Below are positions 11,001-19,929 of a DNA stretch of 64,000 nucleotides, piece by piece. The notes below the pieces were generated by a model that had not been told where the DNA came from, made no database searches, and saw nothing but the letters and a program-made list of their open reading frames with translations. Every line of letters starts with the position of its first letter. Position 1 is the stretch's first letter. The stretch comes from Agapetus fuscipes (taxonomy: Eukaryota; Arthropoda; Insecta; Trichoptera; Glossosomatidae): contig OX637345.1 in NCBI GenBank assembly GCA_951799405.1, forward strand, positions 5,084,001-5,148,000. Direction: 5' to 3'. The translations under genes were made by a program, and so were the position numbers.

Positions 11001-13252
11001 GGGTTTGAAATAAACTCCAAAATGGGAAATCATTTCTGACACCCTTAGTGGAATTTAAACCCGAGCTCTCGGCATGAAATGCAAGCACTCTACCAAATGA
11101 GCTATTGTCCGGACAATTATTGACTCTTTAATTTACATAATAAGTGAAAAGTGTTAAATCTATGACTGACTCCATTTCTGAATGTATGCCTTCAGGTGGA
11201 TACGGACAAGTTGTTCAAAATATCAAACTGGGTGTCTTCAGGGAGTGTGGACCTCAAGGAAGAGTTTGGCAACTATTCATCCACATCGTCCACCAGTGTG
11301 GAGGCAGCGTGGAAGCGGAGACAGCATCTGAGTATATTTTGCAACCGTTGGCTTTTGAGAAGAACTAGATCCCGTGTCGCCAGTCAACTTCCATTAGTCA
11401 ATCCAGAGGTAAATAGAACCAAAACTTGTCTTCACGGCATATCAGAGACCGGTCCGTAGTCTAGTGGTTAGCGCTTCGAACTCGTAAATGGAAGGTCATG
11501 GGAGAGCACAATTTTTTTTATACCATTTATGTTTTCAAATATGCTCTTTGCTGATTGAAAAATTCATATACCTTAACCAACGGTCACCAAAGGCCCATCC
11601 AGCCTTACACCAACTGGGTCTTGCTTGAGAATTGGCACTTTCTATAGCGACAACTAAACTTGCAGAGGTGTGATTCATAATATAACAGTGCACACCAAAT
11701 GAAACATCCAAAAATTATTATTATTTTAAATGGATATAGAATATCAGATCTGGATATGGATATTAAGACAGGACTTGTAAATGGAAGGTTGTGAATTCAA
11801 TTCTTGGCGGAGTTTTTTTTTCAATATGCTCATCGATTGGTTAAAAAATCCGTTCATCAAAAGACTGGTCACAAAGGTTTTTGCAGCCTTACAGCGACTT
11901 GGTCTAGCAAGCAAAATGAGCACTGAAAGGCGATTTACAAGTAGTACCACTAGACTACAGACCGGTTTACTTTTGCAAGTACGCATGCAACACGTGTAAG
12001 CACCAACATACATGTATTTTCTTTGAAATGTTAATGTTATATTATCTGTACAACATGGGTCTGGTATGTTAAGAAGTTTAGTGACCAACTTGATTCTGTG
12101 CAAAAGAGGGCAGTGAAGTTGATCAATGATCCTTGTCTCACATCCGATCTGCAGCCGCTCCGGCACAGAAGAAAAGTTATGCCCTGTCTTTTTTTACCGA
12201 TATTACCACGGAGCTTGTTTTAAGGAGCTACATTCATTAATCCCTCCCCCTCGCATTTCAGAAAGGGAAACTCGTAGTACGACTCTCATTCATCCCTTTG
12301 CAGTAAATCTCAAAACTATGAGAACTTGTCATTTTCATGGCTTACTCCTTTGCCAAACTGCCCGTTTATGGAATGATCTACCAGTATCTGTGTTCCCTTC
12401 CAAATTTAACCCGCCTCACGACAGAACCAAGAACTCAAGCAACACCTCTGCGGCACCCTTCCAGGGTGAAATAGACCCCAAGACTTTCAATAATTGGGGA
12501 GCCTCCCACACAGGATCCCTTAAAAAAATAGATTATGAAGATGGTATCTATAATTTTATTTTCTTGTTGATTTTCAGCTCTTCAAAACAAAGATGAACAA
12601 ATTTATAACTCAAATTGCACTATCAGTTTTGATGGAAGAAAAACAAACTGACACAATAGTTAAAGGAGATGCTCCTCAGATTAATTCAAAAGAGAGAAAC
12701 AATAATGTGTACTGTGATAACAAACCGAAAAAAGAAACAGAAGCAACTGACGATATACTAATACAAGATAATGATAATGAGAAACAAAGAAAATGTGAAG
12801 AAAATATTAGAGGCAATGATAACAAGAAACAAGAAGTTTGTGATATCAAAGATAACAAGAAACAACAAGTTTGTGAAGCAAAGTTTCAAGACAAAGATAA
12901 CAAGAACAGACAATTCTGCGAAGGCAAGTATAACAAGAACCAACAATCTTCTGAAGGCAAATATAACAAGAGCCAACAATCTTGTGAAGGCATACATAAC
13001 AAGACACAAGTTTATGAAGAAAAGATTGGAAACAATGCTGATAAAGTTGTATCTTTAAATACAAAACCCAAATCTCCAAGATACGAACCGTACAAAAAGA
13101 AAAAATCTGTGAATGCATTTGAAAGTTTAAAACAAAAGAACTGTCAACACGATGCGGGTCTCGTTAAAACAAATAGTATTCTAAATAGCTTAGGTAACGA
13201 TAATCGCACTTCAAATCCCCGTAAACGGCATTTCTTGGATATACTTTTTTAA
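5029..13252 (+). CDS. SNF2-like protein with degenerate ATPase lobe (SUUR-like)
   Basis: Exons: 5029-5183, 7370-7559, 10407-10582, 11196-11408 and 12578-13252. All junctions keep phase and have GT/AG sites. From the ATG at 5040 the protein is 465 aa; upstream exons may exist because the first exon opens with a TTTTAG acceptor. Residues 31-245 follow the SNF2 N-terminal ATPase lobe: LKPFQIEGVRFLY, then NDDSKLGKTVETV (motif I has lost its first glycine), VLVFCRQENFNHW (motif Ia), IIIVDDLD where DEAH belongs, WLAKDNLL where LTGTPLQN belongs, NWVSSG, and LLRRTRSRVASQLP. The second helicase lobe is absent. The rest is a polar tail with 11-residue repeats and lysine clusters. In Drosophila, SUUR, a repressor of replication in heterochromatin, has this layout. 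Orthology is inferred. A decayed ERCC6L2-type remodeller is the alternative. Confidence 0.72.
5335..5548 (-). repeat. F3 SINE, truncated by an F1 SINE
   Basis: Carries the F3 body blocks CAACCACTT and GGCTGAGTAAACCTTGCC. It stops exactly where an F1 copy begins (GACCGGTCCGTAG), so its own tRNA-like head is missing. An F1 insertion or a recombination made this junction. Confidence 0.7.
5549..5848 (+). repeat. F1 tRNA-derived SINE (reference copy)
   Basis: The head GACCGGTCCGTAGTCTAGTG resembles tRNA box A, and GGTTTGAATCCC resembles box B. The body shares CAACTGAGACTTGCTTGAGA and ends with AACAGCGCTCACTAAATAAATC and an AATATTATT tail. It is not a tRNA gene: there is no acceptor stem pairing, and the family recurs more than ten times in the window. 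Confidence 0.8.
6345..6495 (-). mobile_element. Decayed RTE-type retrotransposon fragment
   Basis: Same sequence family as the fragment at 30.7 kb (shared block TGGATCCTGAGATGA). On the minus strand it resembles the terminal GRPPKRWKD region of RTE-type polyproteins. Confidence 0.4.
6543..6792 (-). repeat. F2 repeat copy
   Basis: Full-length minus copy with the AATCTATCTATAATCTAAG tail, within intron 1 of the SNF2-like gene. Confidence 0.8.
6915..7048 (+). repeat. F1 SINE, 3' half only
   Basis: Only the F1 body is present, from the GTCCATTAAGCC block to the AAATAAATAATCTTA end. The tRNA-like head is missing, as expected for 5' truncation during reverse transcription. Confidence 0.65.
7066..7322 (+). 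repeat. F2 repeat copy (reference, plus orientation)
   Basis: Runs from TTGACTTATAGGTTGGTATG through TTCACTTTGCCAATGTCACC and GGTCGGCAAGAGTTGCAGGG to CATATCTTTGCAACTTAGAT. There are no obvious A/B boxes and no terminal inverted repeats. The variable tail is made of TTAGAT/TTAGATT units. The next exon begins 48 bases further on. Confidence 0.8.
7622..7748. mobile_element. MITE-A copy, cut at a TTAA
   Basis: Carries the MITE-A end (CTATTCTGC-type, here TTATTCTGCGAAATTCC), ATCAATCCAAGTCGGAG and CAGTACACCTTATTTTTGGA. It stops at CTCGTCCCCTTAA, where sequence with a piggyBac-like start takes over. Confidence 0.6.
8387..8678 (+). repeat. F1 SINE copy
   Basis: Complete copy with head, a GGTTCGAATCCC box B-like block and the body ending AACAGCGCTCACCAAATAAATC. 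It lies inside the piggyBac-like element, so it is younger than that element. Confidence 0.8.
8673..8921 (-). pseudogene. piggyBac-type transposase, N-terminal remnant
   Basis: The first ~50 residues (MARKNTYEEIEKLQDFSDDE, then DSDLEFEL and DDSEVGDIIESES) have the acidic S/D/E-rich character of lepidopteran piggyBac transposase N-termini. The frame then runs into unrelated repeat sequence. The DDD catalytic region is absent, so no active enzyme can come from this copy. Confidence 0.5.
9805..10052 (+). repeat. F4 tRNA-like SINE
   Basis: The head GGGGCCAAGAGGGCTGATC with a GGTTCGATCCCCGC box B-like block is followed by a body ending TTGCATTCCTCTTCACA. The same end occurs near 41.5 kb, and the head recurs inverted near 32.5 kb. 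Confidence 0.5.
10523..10819 (+). repeat. Tandem partial duplication of exon 3 of the SNF2-like gene
   Basis: The 3' 60 bases of the exon, its GGTGAG donor and about 75 bases of intron (10523-~10650) recur at 10686-10819 with almost no change. A further ~30-bp internal duplication (TAATTTAAGGGTTTGTGTAT...) sits between them. The second copy lacks the acceptor and the 5' part of the exon. Confidence 0.85.
10825..11116 (-). repeat. F3 tRNA-derived SINE copy
   Basis: Nearly full length. On the minus strand the head reads ATAGCTCATTTGGTAGAGTG followed by a GGTTTAAATTCC box B-like block. The 3' end runs to the AGGGAGAACGCAG block. Confidence 0.75.
11447..11705 (+). repeat. F1 SINE copy
   Basis: The head GACCGGTCCGTAGTCTAGTG is intact, but the box B-like block is partly lost (GGTCATGGGAGAGCAC). 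The body is complete. Confidence 0.75.
11765..11970 (+). repeat. Degenerate F1 SINE copy
   Basis: Keeps the order of F1 blocks (AATGGAAGGTTGTGAATTC, TATGCTCATCGATTGG, GCGACTTGGTCTAGC) with many changes. An older insertion than its neighbour at 11447. Confidence 0.55.
12060..12420 (+). mobile_element. CR1/Jockey-type retrotransposon C-terminal fragment
   Basis: Frameshifted remains of the C-terminal region after the reverse transcriptase. Readable pieces include DSVQKRAVKLIND, FYRYYHGACFKELHSLIPPP, and FHGLLLCQTARLWNDLPVSV in another frame. It lies in intron 4 of the SNF2-like gene. Confidence 0.65.
12812..13020 (+). repeat. 33-bp coding minisatellite in the SNF2-like gene
   Basis: About six imperfect units with ATAACAAGAAMCAACAA cores encode an 11-residue repeat of the type KYNKNQQSSEG. 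The last three units are spaced exactly 33 bases apart; the earlier ones are less regular. It gives a low-complexity, probably disordered segment. Confidence 0.75.
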
Positions 13253-13609
13253 CGATGGTTGTAAGGAAAAATAATGAATTAAATTAGCTATGTAATGTGT
13301 ATTGTGCTTGTAATACATAAGTTAGTATTCCATATGGCAAGTTATGATTTTAAGAATTTTTGGTGGAATCTTATTATACAGGTCCCAATACGATGCTGGA
13401 TGATTTAAAAATATTCATCTTCTTGTACTTCTTCAGTGAAGATTGGCCATGAACAAAGATCCTATTATTTTGAGAAGCCACTGTCTCAGGTTCTTAACTG
13501 AATGTTCTCCTTCAACCTGGAACCAGTTTTCGATCCATTCATTCCTCGATGATGAGATGAAGAAGCCAATATTTCCCATTTCTCATGTGCACGTCATCAT
13601 CATCATCAT

Positions 13610-13820
13610 CGGCACGACAACCCGGGGTGGGTCTTGGCCTCCCTCAGCAACCGCTGCCAGCGCTGTCTATCCAACGTCTTCCTCCTCCAGTCCCACATTC
13701 CCACTGCACGGCAATCCACCACCACTCCATCCAGCCATCTTGAACGTGGTCTTCCCACTGTCCGGCGTCCCTCCGGGTTCGTCATCACAATCATATTCTC
13801 CAGGCCATGTGCATGTAACA
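13610..13820 (-). mobile_element. RTE-like retrotransposon 3' fragment
   Basis: The minus frame contains GRRTVGRPRSRWLDGVVVD and WRRKTLDRQRWQRLLREAK, the classic C-terminal end of RTE-like polyproteins. An ATCATCATCATC tail precedes it on the plus strand. Confidence 0.7.
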
Positions 13821-13825
13821 CTATC

Positions 13826-14042
13826 TGTAATCTGTAATCTGAGTTGCAATGATATATTACCTTTAAGATTCATATTACATGCATTCTCACAAGCAGACAC
13901 GTATAAGTTCGTGCTTACACAACCCAATCTCAAATGAACATAAGCCCTGCAACTCTTGCCGACCTTCCCTGAAACAGGGGTGACATTGGCAAAGTGAAGC
14001 ATTTTTAACCGCATGGGTGGTCAGACTCATACCAATCTATAA
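13826..14042 (-). repeat. F2 repeat copy
   Basis: Directly abuts the RTE-like fragment; tail block AATCTGTAATCTGAGTTGC. Confidence 0.75.
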
Positions 14043-14067
14043 ATCAAGGGAACTATCCAGAATATAA

Positions 14068-14187
14068 AACATTTATATGCACTCCCCATTGCGTGAATTA
14101 AAAATGTGTGGATTATACGAAAGTACCCCTCCCCTAAAGTGAGTGATTAAGTTTTAATACATTTTTTGGATTTACGCAATCAATGTT
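14068..14187. mobile_element. Possible MITE-D copy, degenerate
   Basis: Contains AATATAAAACATTTATATGC, ACTCCCCATTGCGTGAATTA and TTTACGCAATCAATGTT, inverted like the better MITE-D copies at 22.0 and 46.6 kb. Confidence 0.4.
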
Positions 14188-14436
14188 AGGTTGGTATGAG
14201 GTTGACCACCCATACTGTAAAAAATGGTTCACTTTGCCAATGTCACCCCTGTTTCAGGGAAGGTCGGCAAGAGTTGCAGGGCTTATGTTCATTTGAGATT
14301 GGGTTTTTTATATTGTAGGTCCACATGCGGCATGTGTGAGCGCGAAATTATGTGTGTCTGCTTGTGGGAATGCATTTAATATGAATCTCAAATGATACAT
14401 ATCTTTGCAGCTTAGATTTAAATTTAGAAGGTGAGT
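14188..14436 (+). repeat. F2 repeat copy
   Basis: Full-length plus copy, closest to the reference at 7066. Confidence 0.8.
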
Positions 14437-14544
14437 TTTTACGTAATGTTGTAAACTCGGGGTAGACAGTTTGGCCCTGGAAATTATACAGAAAATAAAC
14501 ACAAATATACGTTAGCTACGTGTTTTTGGTTTACCAAAGAATTC

Positions 14545-14695
14545 TCTTTTGGCCTGTGAAACCTATTTCTTTACACACATAAGGCAGCCATATTATGACA
14601 ACCAATTTGCTTGATGTGGGGGTTTTCCATGCTCCAAAAGTTTAGGCAGTCTTTTCTTGTGAAGACTGAGTACACTTTGCCGGTATGATAAGATT
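14545..14695 (-). repeat. F3 SINE fragment
   Basis: Diverged F3 body: GTGAAACCTATTTCTTTAC and GAAGACTGAGTACACTTTGC. The tRNA-like head is missing. Confidence 0.5.
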
Positions 14696-15104
14696 CTACC
14701 AGTTTTTCGTGGATGGTATTTATGCAATCAAAAGTGAAAAAAAAATGAAATTATCAAATTAAAGTACACATGAAGTCAAAAGATACGAGTATATATTTTA
14801 CACATTTTTTTACAGAATTTATAATTAAAAATATCTTGAGCAACATAAATACTGATGAAATAAGATAATGCATTATTTCTGAATGAAGATTTTCAGTAGC
14901 ATAATTTAATATTAAGTACTATTTAAGGACTTTCGATGCAATGGACTTATTTTATTTTTTAACAAACAAATGTATGGATTTTATGGTATGTTGATGATTT
15001 TATTCGATGTAGTTATTTATTTTTATACTTGGTGAGGATTTTGGCTTTTTTTTTAAATAAATGAAGTGAAATTTATTGTGCCTTTTACTGTAAACTACAA
15101 CTGT

Positions 15105-15895
15105 ATCCAGCCGCCATTCCGCTGCTAAGTGTGGCCAGTACCTCCACAGATGTGTCTCCACTTTGTCCTGTCCTTGTATGCTGCTTTCATCTCTTCTGCA
15201 TTCATCACTCTCTTATGTATAACAACACAACTAAGCTACACATATAGTGTAACTTCTTGCCTGCGTTTCCCCGAAGGGGTCGCATGTGGCGCTTTGGGAT
15301 CTATTTGTTTTTACAGGTAAGGGGGCCGGCCTCACACCAACCACTTTCAGTTGAAGTGGGGGTTTCCCAGTTCTCGGGGGGGCTGGTTCTCATTTCTTGT
15401 GAAGGCTGAGTAAACCTTTGAGATCGAACCCTTGCTCTCGGCATGGAATGCAAGCATTCTATCAATTGAGCTATCGACCTTTTTACGAGCTTGATCGTCG
15501 TCGCTACAAAGCGCCAATTCTTGAGCAAGACCCAGTTGCTGTAAGGCTGGATGGACCTTTGGTGACCGTTCATTGGTAAAGGTTTTATGAATTTTTCAAC
15601 CCAGCAAAGAGCAAATTTGAAAATATAAATGTTATATTTTTTGTGCTCCGCCGGGAATCGAAGCCACAACCTTTCCACTCAGAGTCCGAAGTGTTACCAC
15701 TGAGCTACGGACCGGTCACACCGGTGTGTGCTCTTTGCTTTTTTCAGTTGGCGAATTCCAATTATTTGCAATCCTGCTTATTTGATCAATCAATTCTTTC
15801 CTCAGTCTTCCCCTTCCACGCTTACTTTTGGCATTATCTTTGTACACTTTTTTTGTCAGTCATTAGTCCGTTATTTTTTCTAGATATCTAAACCA
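15105..15895 (-). mobile_element. RTE 3' fragment split by a dimeric SINE
   Basis: 15105-15232 and 15722-15895 match two neighbouring parts of the 3' end of the RTE copy at 57.6-57.85 kb (shared CAGTACCTCCACA and GTCTTCCCCTTCCACGCTTA). The intervening 490 bp is an F3+F1 SINE dimer. The SINE insertion is therefore the younger event. Confidence 0.75.
15233..15721 (-). repeat. Chimeric F3-F1 SINE dimer
   Basis: 15233-15478 is F3 with a ~70-bp internal deletion (TGAGTAAACCTTTGAGATCG). It is fused at GAGCTATCGACCTTTTTACG to a 3'-shortened F1 (15479-15717). The same deletion and the same fusion point occur at 34346-34745. Confidence 0.75.
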
Positions 15896-16551
15896 TCTCA
15901 GGCATTCTATATCTTAAATTCAAAATTGGAAGAAAGCATCTCGATAAAAGCTAGGAATAAAATTAAGTAAAAAGTTTTATTTGAAATATTTAAAATGTTG
16001 AATAAATATTACAAAAATATGATGAAATATTTACAACATATATTTTCAACATAATATATTTTAATCTTTTGAAAATCAGTTTATAAAAAATAGGCAAGCT
16101 CTTTTTTGTGTGGACAAAAATAAATACATTCAAATTATAATAGAAAAATAGATTTAAACATTTTACAAATAATAAACACGCATTTGGGTCCTTTAGAATC
16201 AAAGGCAGCAGTTTGTTTTCCTTTTTAAAAATAAGATAAATAAAAAGAAATGAAGATGGAAATCTCTACCTTTCCATACATCTAGGTACAAATCTCATTT
16301 AAAAAAAAAACAGATTTCCGTCTTTGATTTTAAACAACATTTTTCATTAAGGCACAACTAAACTTAGGTATATCATTGACCACTTACACGCAAACAATTG
16401 TATTTGCAAAAACTTGATAGAAGAGTATAATTAAGTCCTCTCTGGAATCTTCATCGAATTGATTTTATTCACAAAATCAATTTGATGACGATGCCATTGC
16501 TATCTATATAAAATCAAGGGAGTTGAAACATTTTTTGCACGTAACGTAACT

Positions 16552-16860
16552 GAGCAACACATATGGGTCAACTTCTTATCGCATTGTCTTCGAAGGGGTC
16601 GCATGTAACTTCAGAAGACTATTTATTTTCACGGCGTGTCTTACGCCACCCACTTCACTTGAACTGAGGGAAAGGTTCGCATTTCTTGTAAAGACTTAAG
16701 AAAATATGCTCGTATTTTGATTTTGGATTTGAAATAAACAATGAGGTTGGAAATCGTTTTGCACCCTTGGCCTTGGTGGGGATCAAACTCTAGCCCTGTG
16801 CTCTAGCCCTCTGACATTGAACACAAGTATTCTACCAACTGAACTATCGACTGGACAATT
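16552..16860 (-). repeat. F3 SINE copy
   Basis: Diverged but near full length. On the minus strand it has GATAGTTCAGTTGGTAGAAT as head, and the internal CCTATTTATTTTCACGG-type block is altered to CTATTTATTTTCACGG. Confidence 0.65.
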
Positions 16861-16949
16861 TTCATTTTTAAAAGCAGAGCTTTCGCATGTACAGAAGTTT
16901 ACATGAGAGAGGTCTACATAAATATTTAATTTAGATGTTAATCCTGTAT

Positions 16950-18887
16950 TTAGACTCGTTTATATTTGAAATAATTAACGAGATTGTTGATGAAATCCTT
17001 CCTCGTGTAATCGGCCACAGCAAAGCACCAGTTGCTGATTATCTGCGGGCAGTCGTAGATGATTTCCTCTTGGTACAGCGTGTCCCTCTTGCTGATCTGA
17101 AGCATCTTGAACTCACATATTGAATCAGCTAGAAAAAAACAATCACTTTAAATTGAGCAGAGGTACATTACTGTTACATTTGATCATTGGAGAAAACATT
17201 GAGGGATCAAACGAGGTGTCGGCAGGAAGCAGATCTCATTATTATTATTATTGTGTATTTTCCTGCGCCTTTTCTTGACCGTCGGTCATCCTAAAGGCAC
17301 TGCTGATTGTGGAAAAATATCTGCCTCTTTGTGCATCGTCCTTAGTCTTGCTGGCAGAGTTCCAGGTTGGTAGTCGGGCTTCTCTCTGGAAGCTCCAGGG
17401 TGCTGCCAATGGTTTGTGCTAACCTCAGTGTCCACCCTCTCTCGTCAATGCATTGTTTTCTCAATGAGCTCTTGCAGGTATTCGGGAGCTGCTCCATGTA
17501 GCACCTTGTGTGTCATTACGCACAGCTTGAACTTTGCCCTCTCAGGTATACAGAGTCAGTGAAGCCTTTTCAGCAGTGGAGTGATGTGAGAGCTCATGCG
17601 GCTACGAAATACACGAGATTGCACAGGGTTAAGGACAGTGGAGGACCTATTTCAAGCCACCAGATAGGAAGGCATTCTCGGGAGTGATAGTTGATGTTAG
17701 GGGGACCTGACACAACGCTAGAATAAAAAGAATAAGGCTAGTTTTAGCAGGCAAGTAAGCAGGCGAGATATCGGGTGAGGAACACAAGGAAGAAAGTATC
17801 TAAATTTTAGATGCTTCTTCTCTATGTTTTTTGTAAAACCATCGACGTAGGTTTTTCAGACAGATCACAATAGAAAGAAAATAAATTATTAATGTAGTTA
17901 CTTACAGCACATCCATCCATTGAAAAAGCATGTGTGATGAACTGACGATATCAAGTAGACATCATTCTGGTTCCTGATGGAGTAATGCCCAACGGCCGTG
18001 GTTTCCAGGTACGGCCAGATGGGCATAGGTTCTTCATAGCTGATGGAATACTTCCAGTGATCATAGTTGCCGCTTTCTGATAATATCGAGAAGTTGGTTC
18101 TGCAATGTAATTTAAAAAAAAGCCTGTAAAAGAATTGTATAGAACCCAAGATGACAATCAAGGTTTTTTTTCAAAAATGAAATAAATTTATGGAAACACA
18201 GAAAATCAAATTATCTATGTTTTCATACATTTTTGTAGTCTGTCCATCTTTTCTGGGGTCCATTTAGACTTATTCTTTCAATTTTATGATTGCCGAGAAT
18301 GTTTGTAACTTTTATCAGAAAAAAATAATGAAAATTGACAACTTAAAAAGAGAACTAGCCATTTAGAAAATATAAAACGTAAGACTTTTAATAAATAACT
18401 TTAAGACAGCCAGTCTCCTGCCATTTTAAGAGACTATTGTATTCCCCTCGCACCACAAAGCAACTAAGCTTAGGATATCATGCAACATTTTACTGTGTTG
18501 TGCCCCAAGGAGTCGCATGTGAAGACTGAGTAAATCTTGCCAGTATAATTATTTTGGGTTTGAAATAGACACGGAAATGGGAAACCATTTCTGACTCCGT
18601 TACTGGGGATCGAGCTTTAGCCCTCTGGTATTGAACACAAGCGTTCTACCAACTGGGCTATTGATTGGATCAGGATTTTTGTATGAGATCACTTACATGT
18701 GCGGTATCAGATGTTTTTTAGTGTTGCTGAAGTCCGCGATGAACTCCCAAACGATCTCCGAGTTGACATTTTCCAGCTTGGTTTCAATTTTGTAAGAATA
18801 CTTTTTTGTTCTCAGGAACATGTACAACAGGATGCTTATGGCTATCATAATAAAAATCCTCTGCTTTCGCAACATGATGATTTGCAT
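16950..18887 (-). CDS. Membrane-anchored START/SRPBCC-like protein
   Basis: Exons, minus strand: 18887-18697, 18099-17906 and 17128-16950, with matching phases (2, 1) and GTAAGT-type donors. 187 aa from the ATG at 18887. An acceptor (TTGGTTTTCAG) 21 bases upstream of that ATG implies a further 5' exon, probably untranslated. Residues 11-25 (IFIMIAISILLYMFL) form a membrane anchor. The rest has the helix-grip pattern of SRPBCC/polyketide-cyclase-like lipid-binding domains: a SEIVWEFIADFSNTKKHLP-type first helix (actual KKHLIPH), alternating beta-strands with WKYSISYEE and PIWPYLETTAVGHYS, and a C-terminal helix ending NYFKYKRV. Such domains bind hydrophobic ligands; no ligand or specific name can be given. 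A two-exon version lacking the anchor is not excluded. Confidence 0.72.
17265..17665 (-). mobile_element. CR1/L2-type retrotransposon C-terminal fragment
   Basis: The minus strand reads LLKRLH, then LCIPERAKFKLCVMTHKVLH and GAAPEYLQELIEK, with internal stops. This is the conserved tail after the reverse transcriptase. It lies in intron 2 of the SRPBCC-like gene. Confidence 0.65.
18495..18672 (-). repeat. F3 SINE, partial
   Basis: The tRNA-like head is present on the minus strand (AATAGCCCAGTTGGTAGAAC). The body is internally deleted after GTCGCATGTG. Confidence 0.65.
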
Positions 18888-18984
18888 CCTTAAAAAAACT
18901 ATAGGGATCTGAAAACCAAAAGTAAGAAACAATTTAATTCTATAACAAAAAAGTGCCATAACGCCACACTACTAACGCTATTAT

Positions 18985-19592
18985 GCTACTCATAAAGTAT
19001 AACTTTTCCCCAAAAGGGTCGCATGTGGCGAGTGGAACCTATTTATTTCTATGGGTAAGGGGACCGGCCTGACGCCAACCACTTCAGTTGAAGTGGGGGT
19101 TTCCCAGCTCCCGAGGGTCGAGAGGCTGGTATTCAGTTGGTAGAGTGCTTGCATTCCATGCCGAGAGCTCGGGTTCCAATCCCACCAAGGATTTCAGAAA
19201 TGATTTCCCGTTTAGGTGTGTATTTCAAACCCAAATACCGGCGAGGTGTACTCAGCCTTCTCAAGAAATGAGAACCAGCCCCCTCGGGAGCTGGGAAACC
19301 CCCACTTCAATTGAAGTGGTTGGCGTGACTCTGGCCCCCTTACTCCTAAAAATAAATAGGTCCCGAATGACCACATGCGACTCCTGTCGGCGATAACGTA
19401 GGCAAGACGCAACGCGACGCAACTAAGCTACACATATAGTTCTTTGTGAAGGCTGAGTTAACCTTGCCGGCTTTTTATTTTGAGGTTTAAAATAAACACC
19501 GAAACGGGAAATCATTTCTGACACCCTCGGTGGGATTCAAACCCAAGCTCACGGCATGGAATGCAAGCACTCTACCAACTGAGCCATCGACC
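18985..19592 (-). repeat. F3 SINE split by an opposite F3 SINE
   Basis: 18985-19128 and 19440-19592 together make one minus-strand F3 copy. 19129-19440 is a plus-strand F3 copy (head TATTCAGTTGGTAGAGTGCT, GGGTTCCAATCCC) inserted between GGTCGAGAGGCTGG and TTCTTTGTGAAGGC. The result is a large imperfect palindrome. Confidence 0.75.
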
Positions 19593-19687
19593 AGCAAGAA
19601 GTTACACTCTATTTGTAGCTTAGTTACCTATTCTTGGATGATAAATTCTTGGATCCGACATGGATGACAGCAAAGAGAGCAGCACAC

Positions 19688-19924
19688 TTTTGGGCTATTC
19701 TTAGACATTTCAGTCGTTGGTTGAGCCCACGCTTTGACAAACTAATAATGCATTTGTATGAAGACCTGTCAATCCAAGATGGCCGCAAGAGAACAGCTGA
19801 TTTGTCTTCATACAAATATTACAAAATTCTGTAGGTAAGAATGACCGTGCTGATGAAACCGCAGGCACCATTAGTTTGTCAAAGCGTGGGCTCAACCGAC
19901 GACTAAAATGTCTAAGAATAGTCC
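19688..19924. mobile_element. Hairpin MITE with ~60-bp arms
   Basis: Arms: left from GGGCTATTCTTAGACATTT to TTTGACAAACTAATAATG; right from CACCATTAGTTTGTCAAAGC to AATGTCTAAGAATAGTCC. The interior (TTTGTATGAAGAC, CAAGATGGCCGCAAG, CTTCATACAAATATTAC) matches an element at 53.75-53.9 kb. Confidence 0.75.
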
Positions 19925-19929
19925 TGTTT

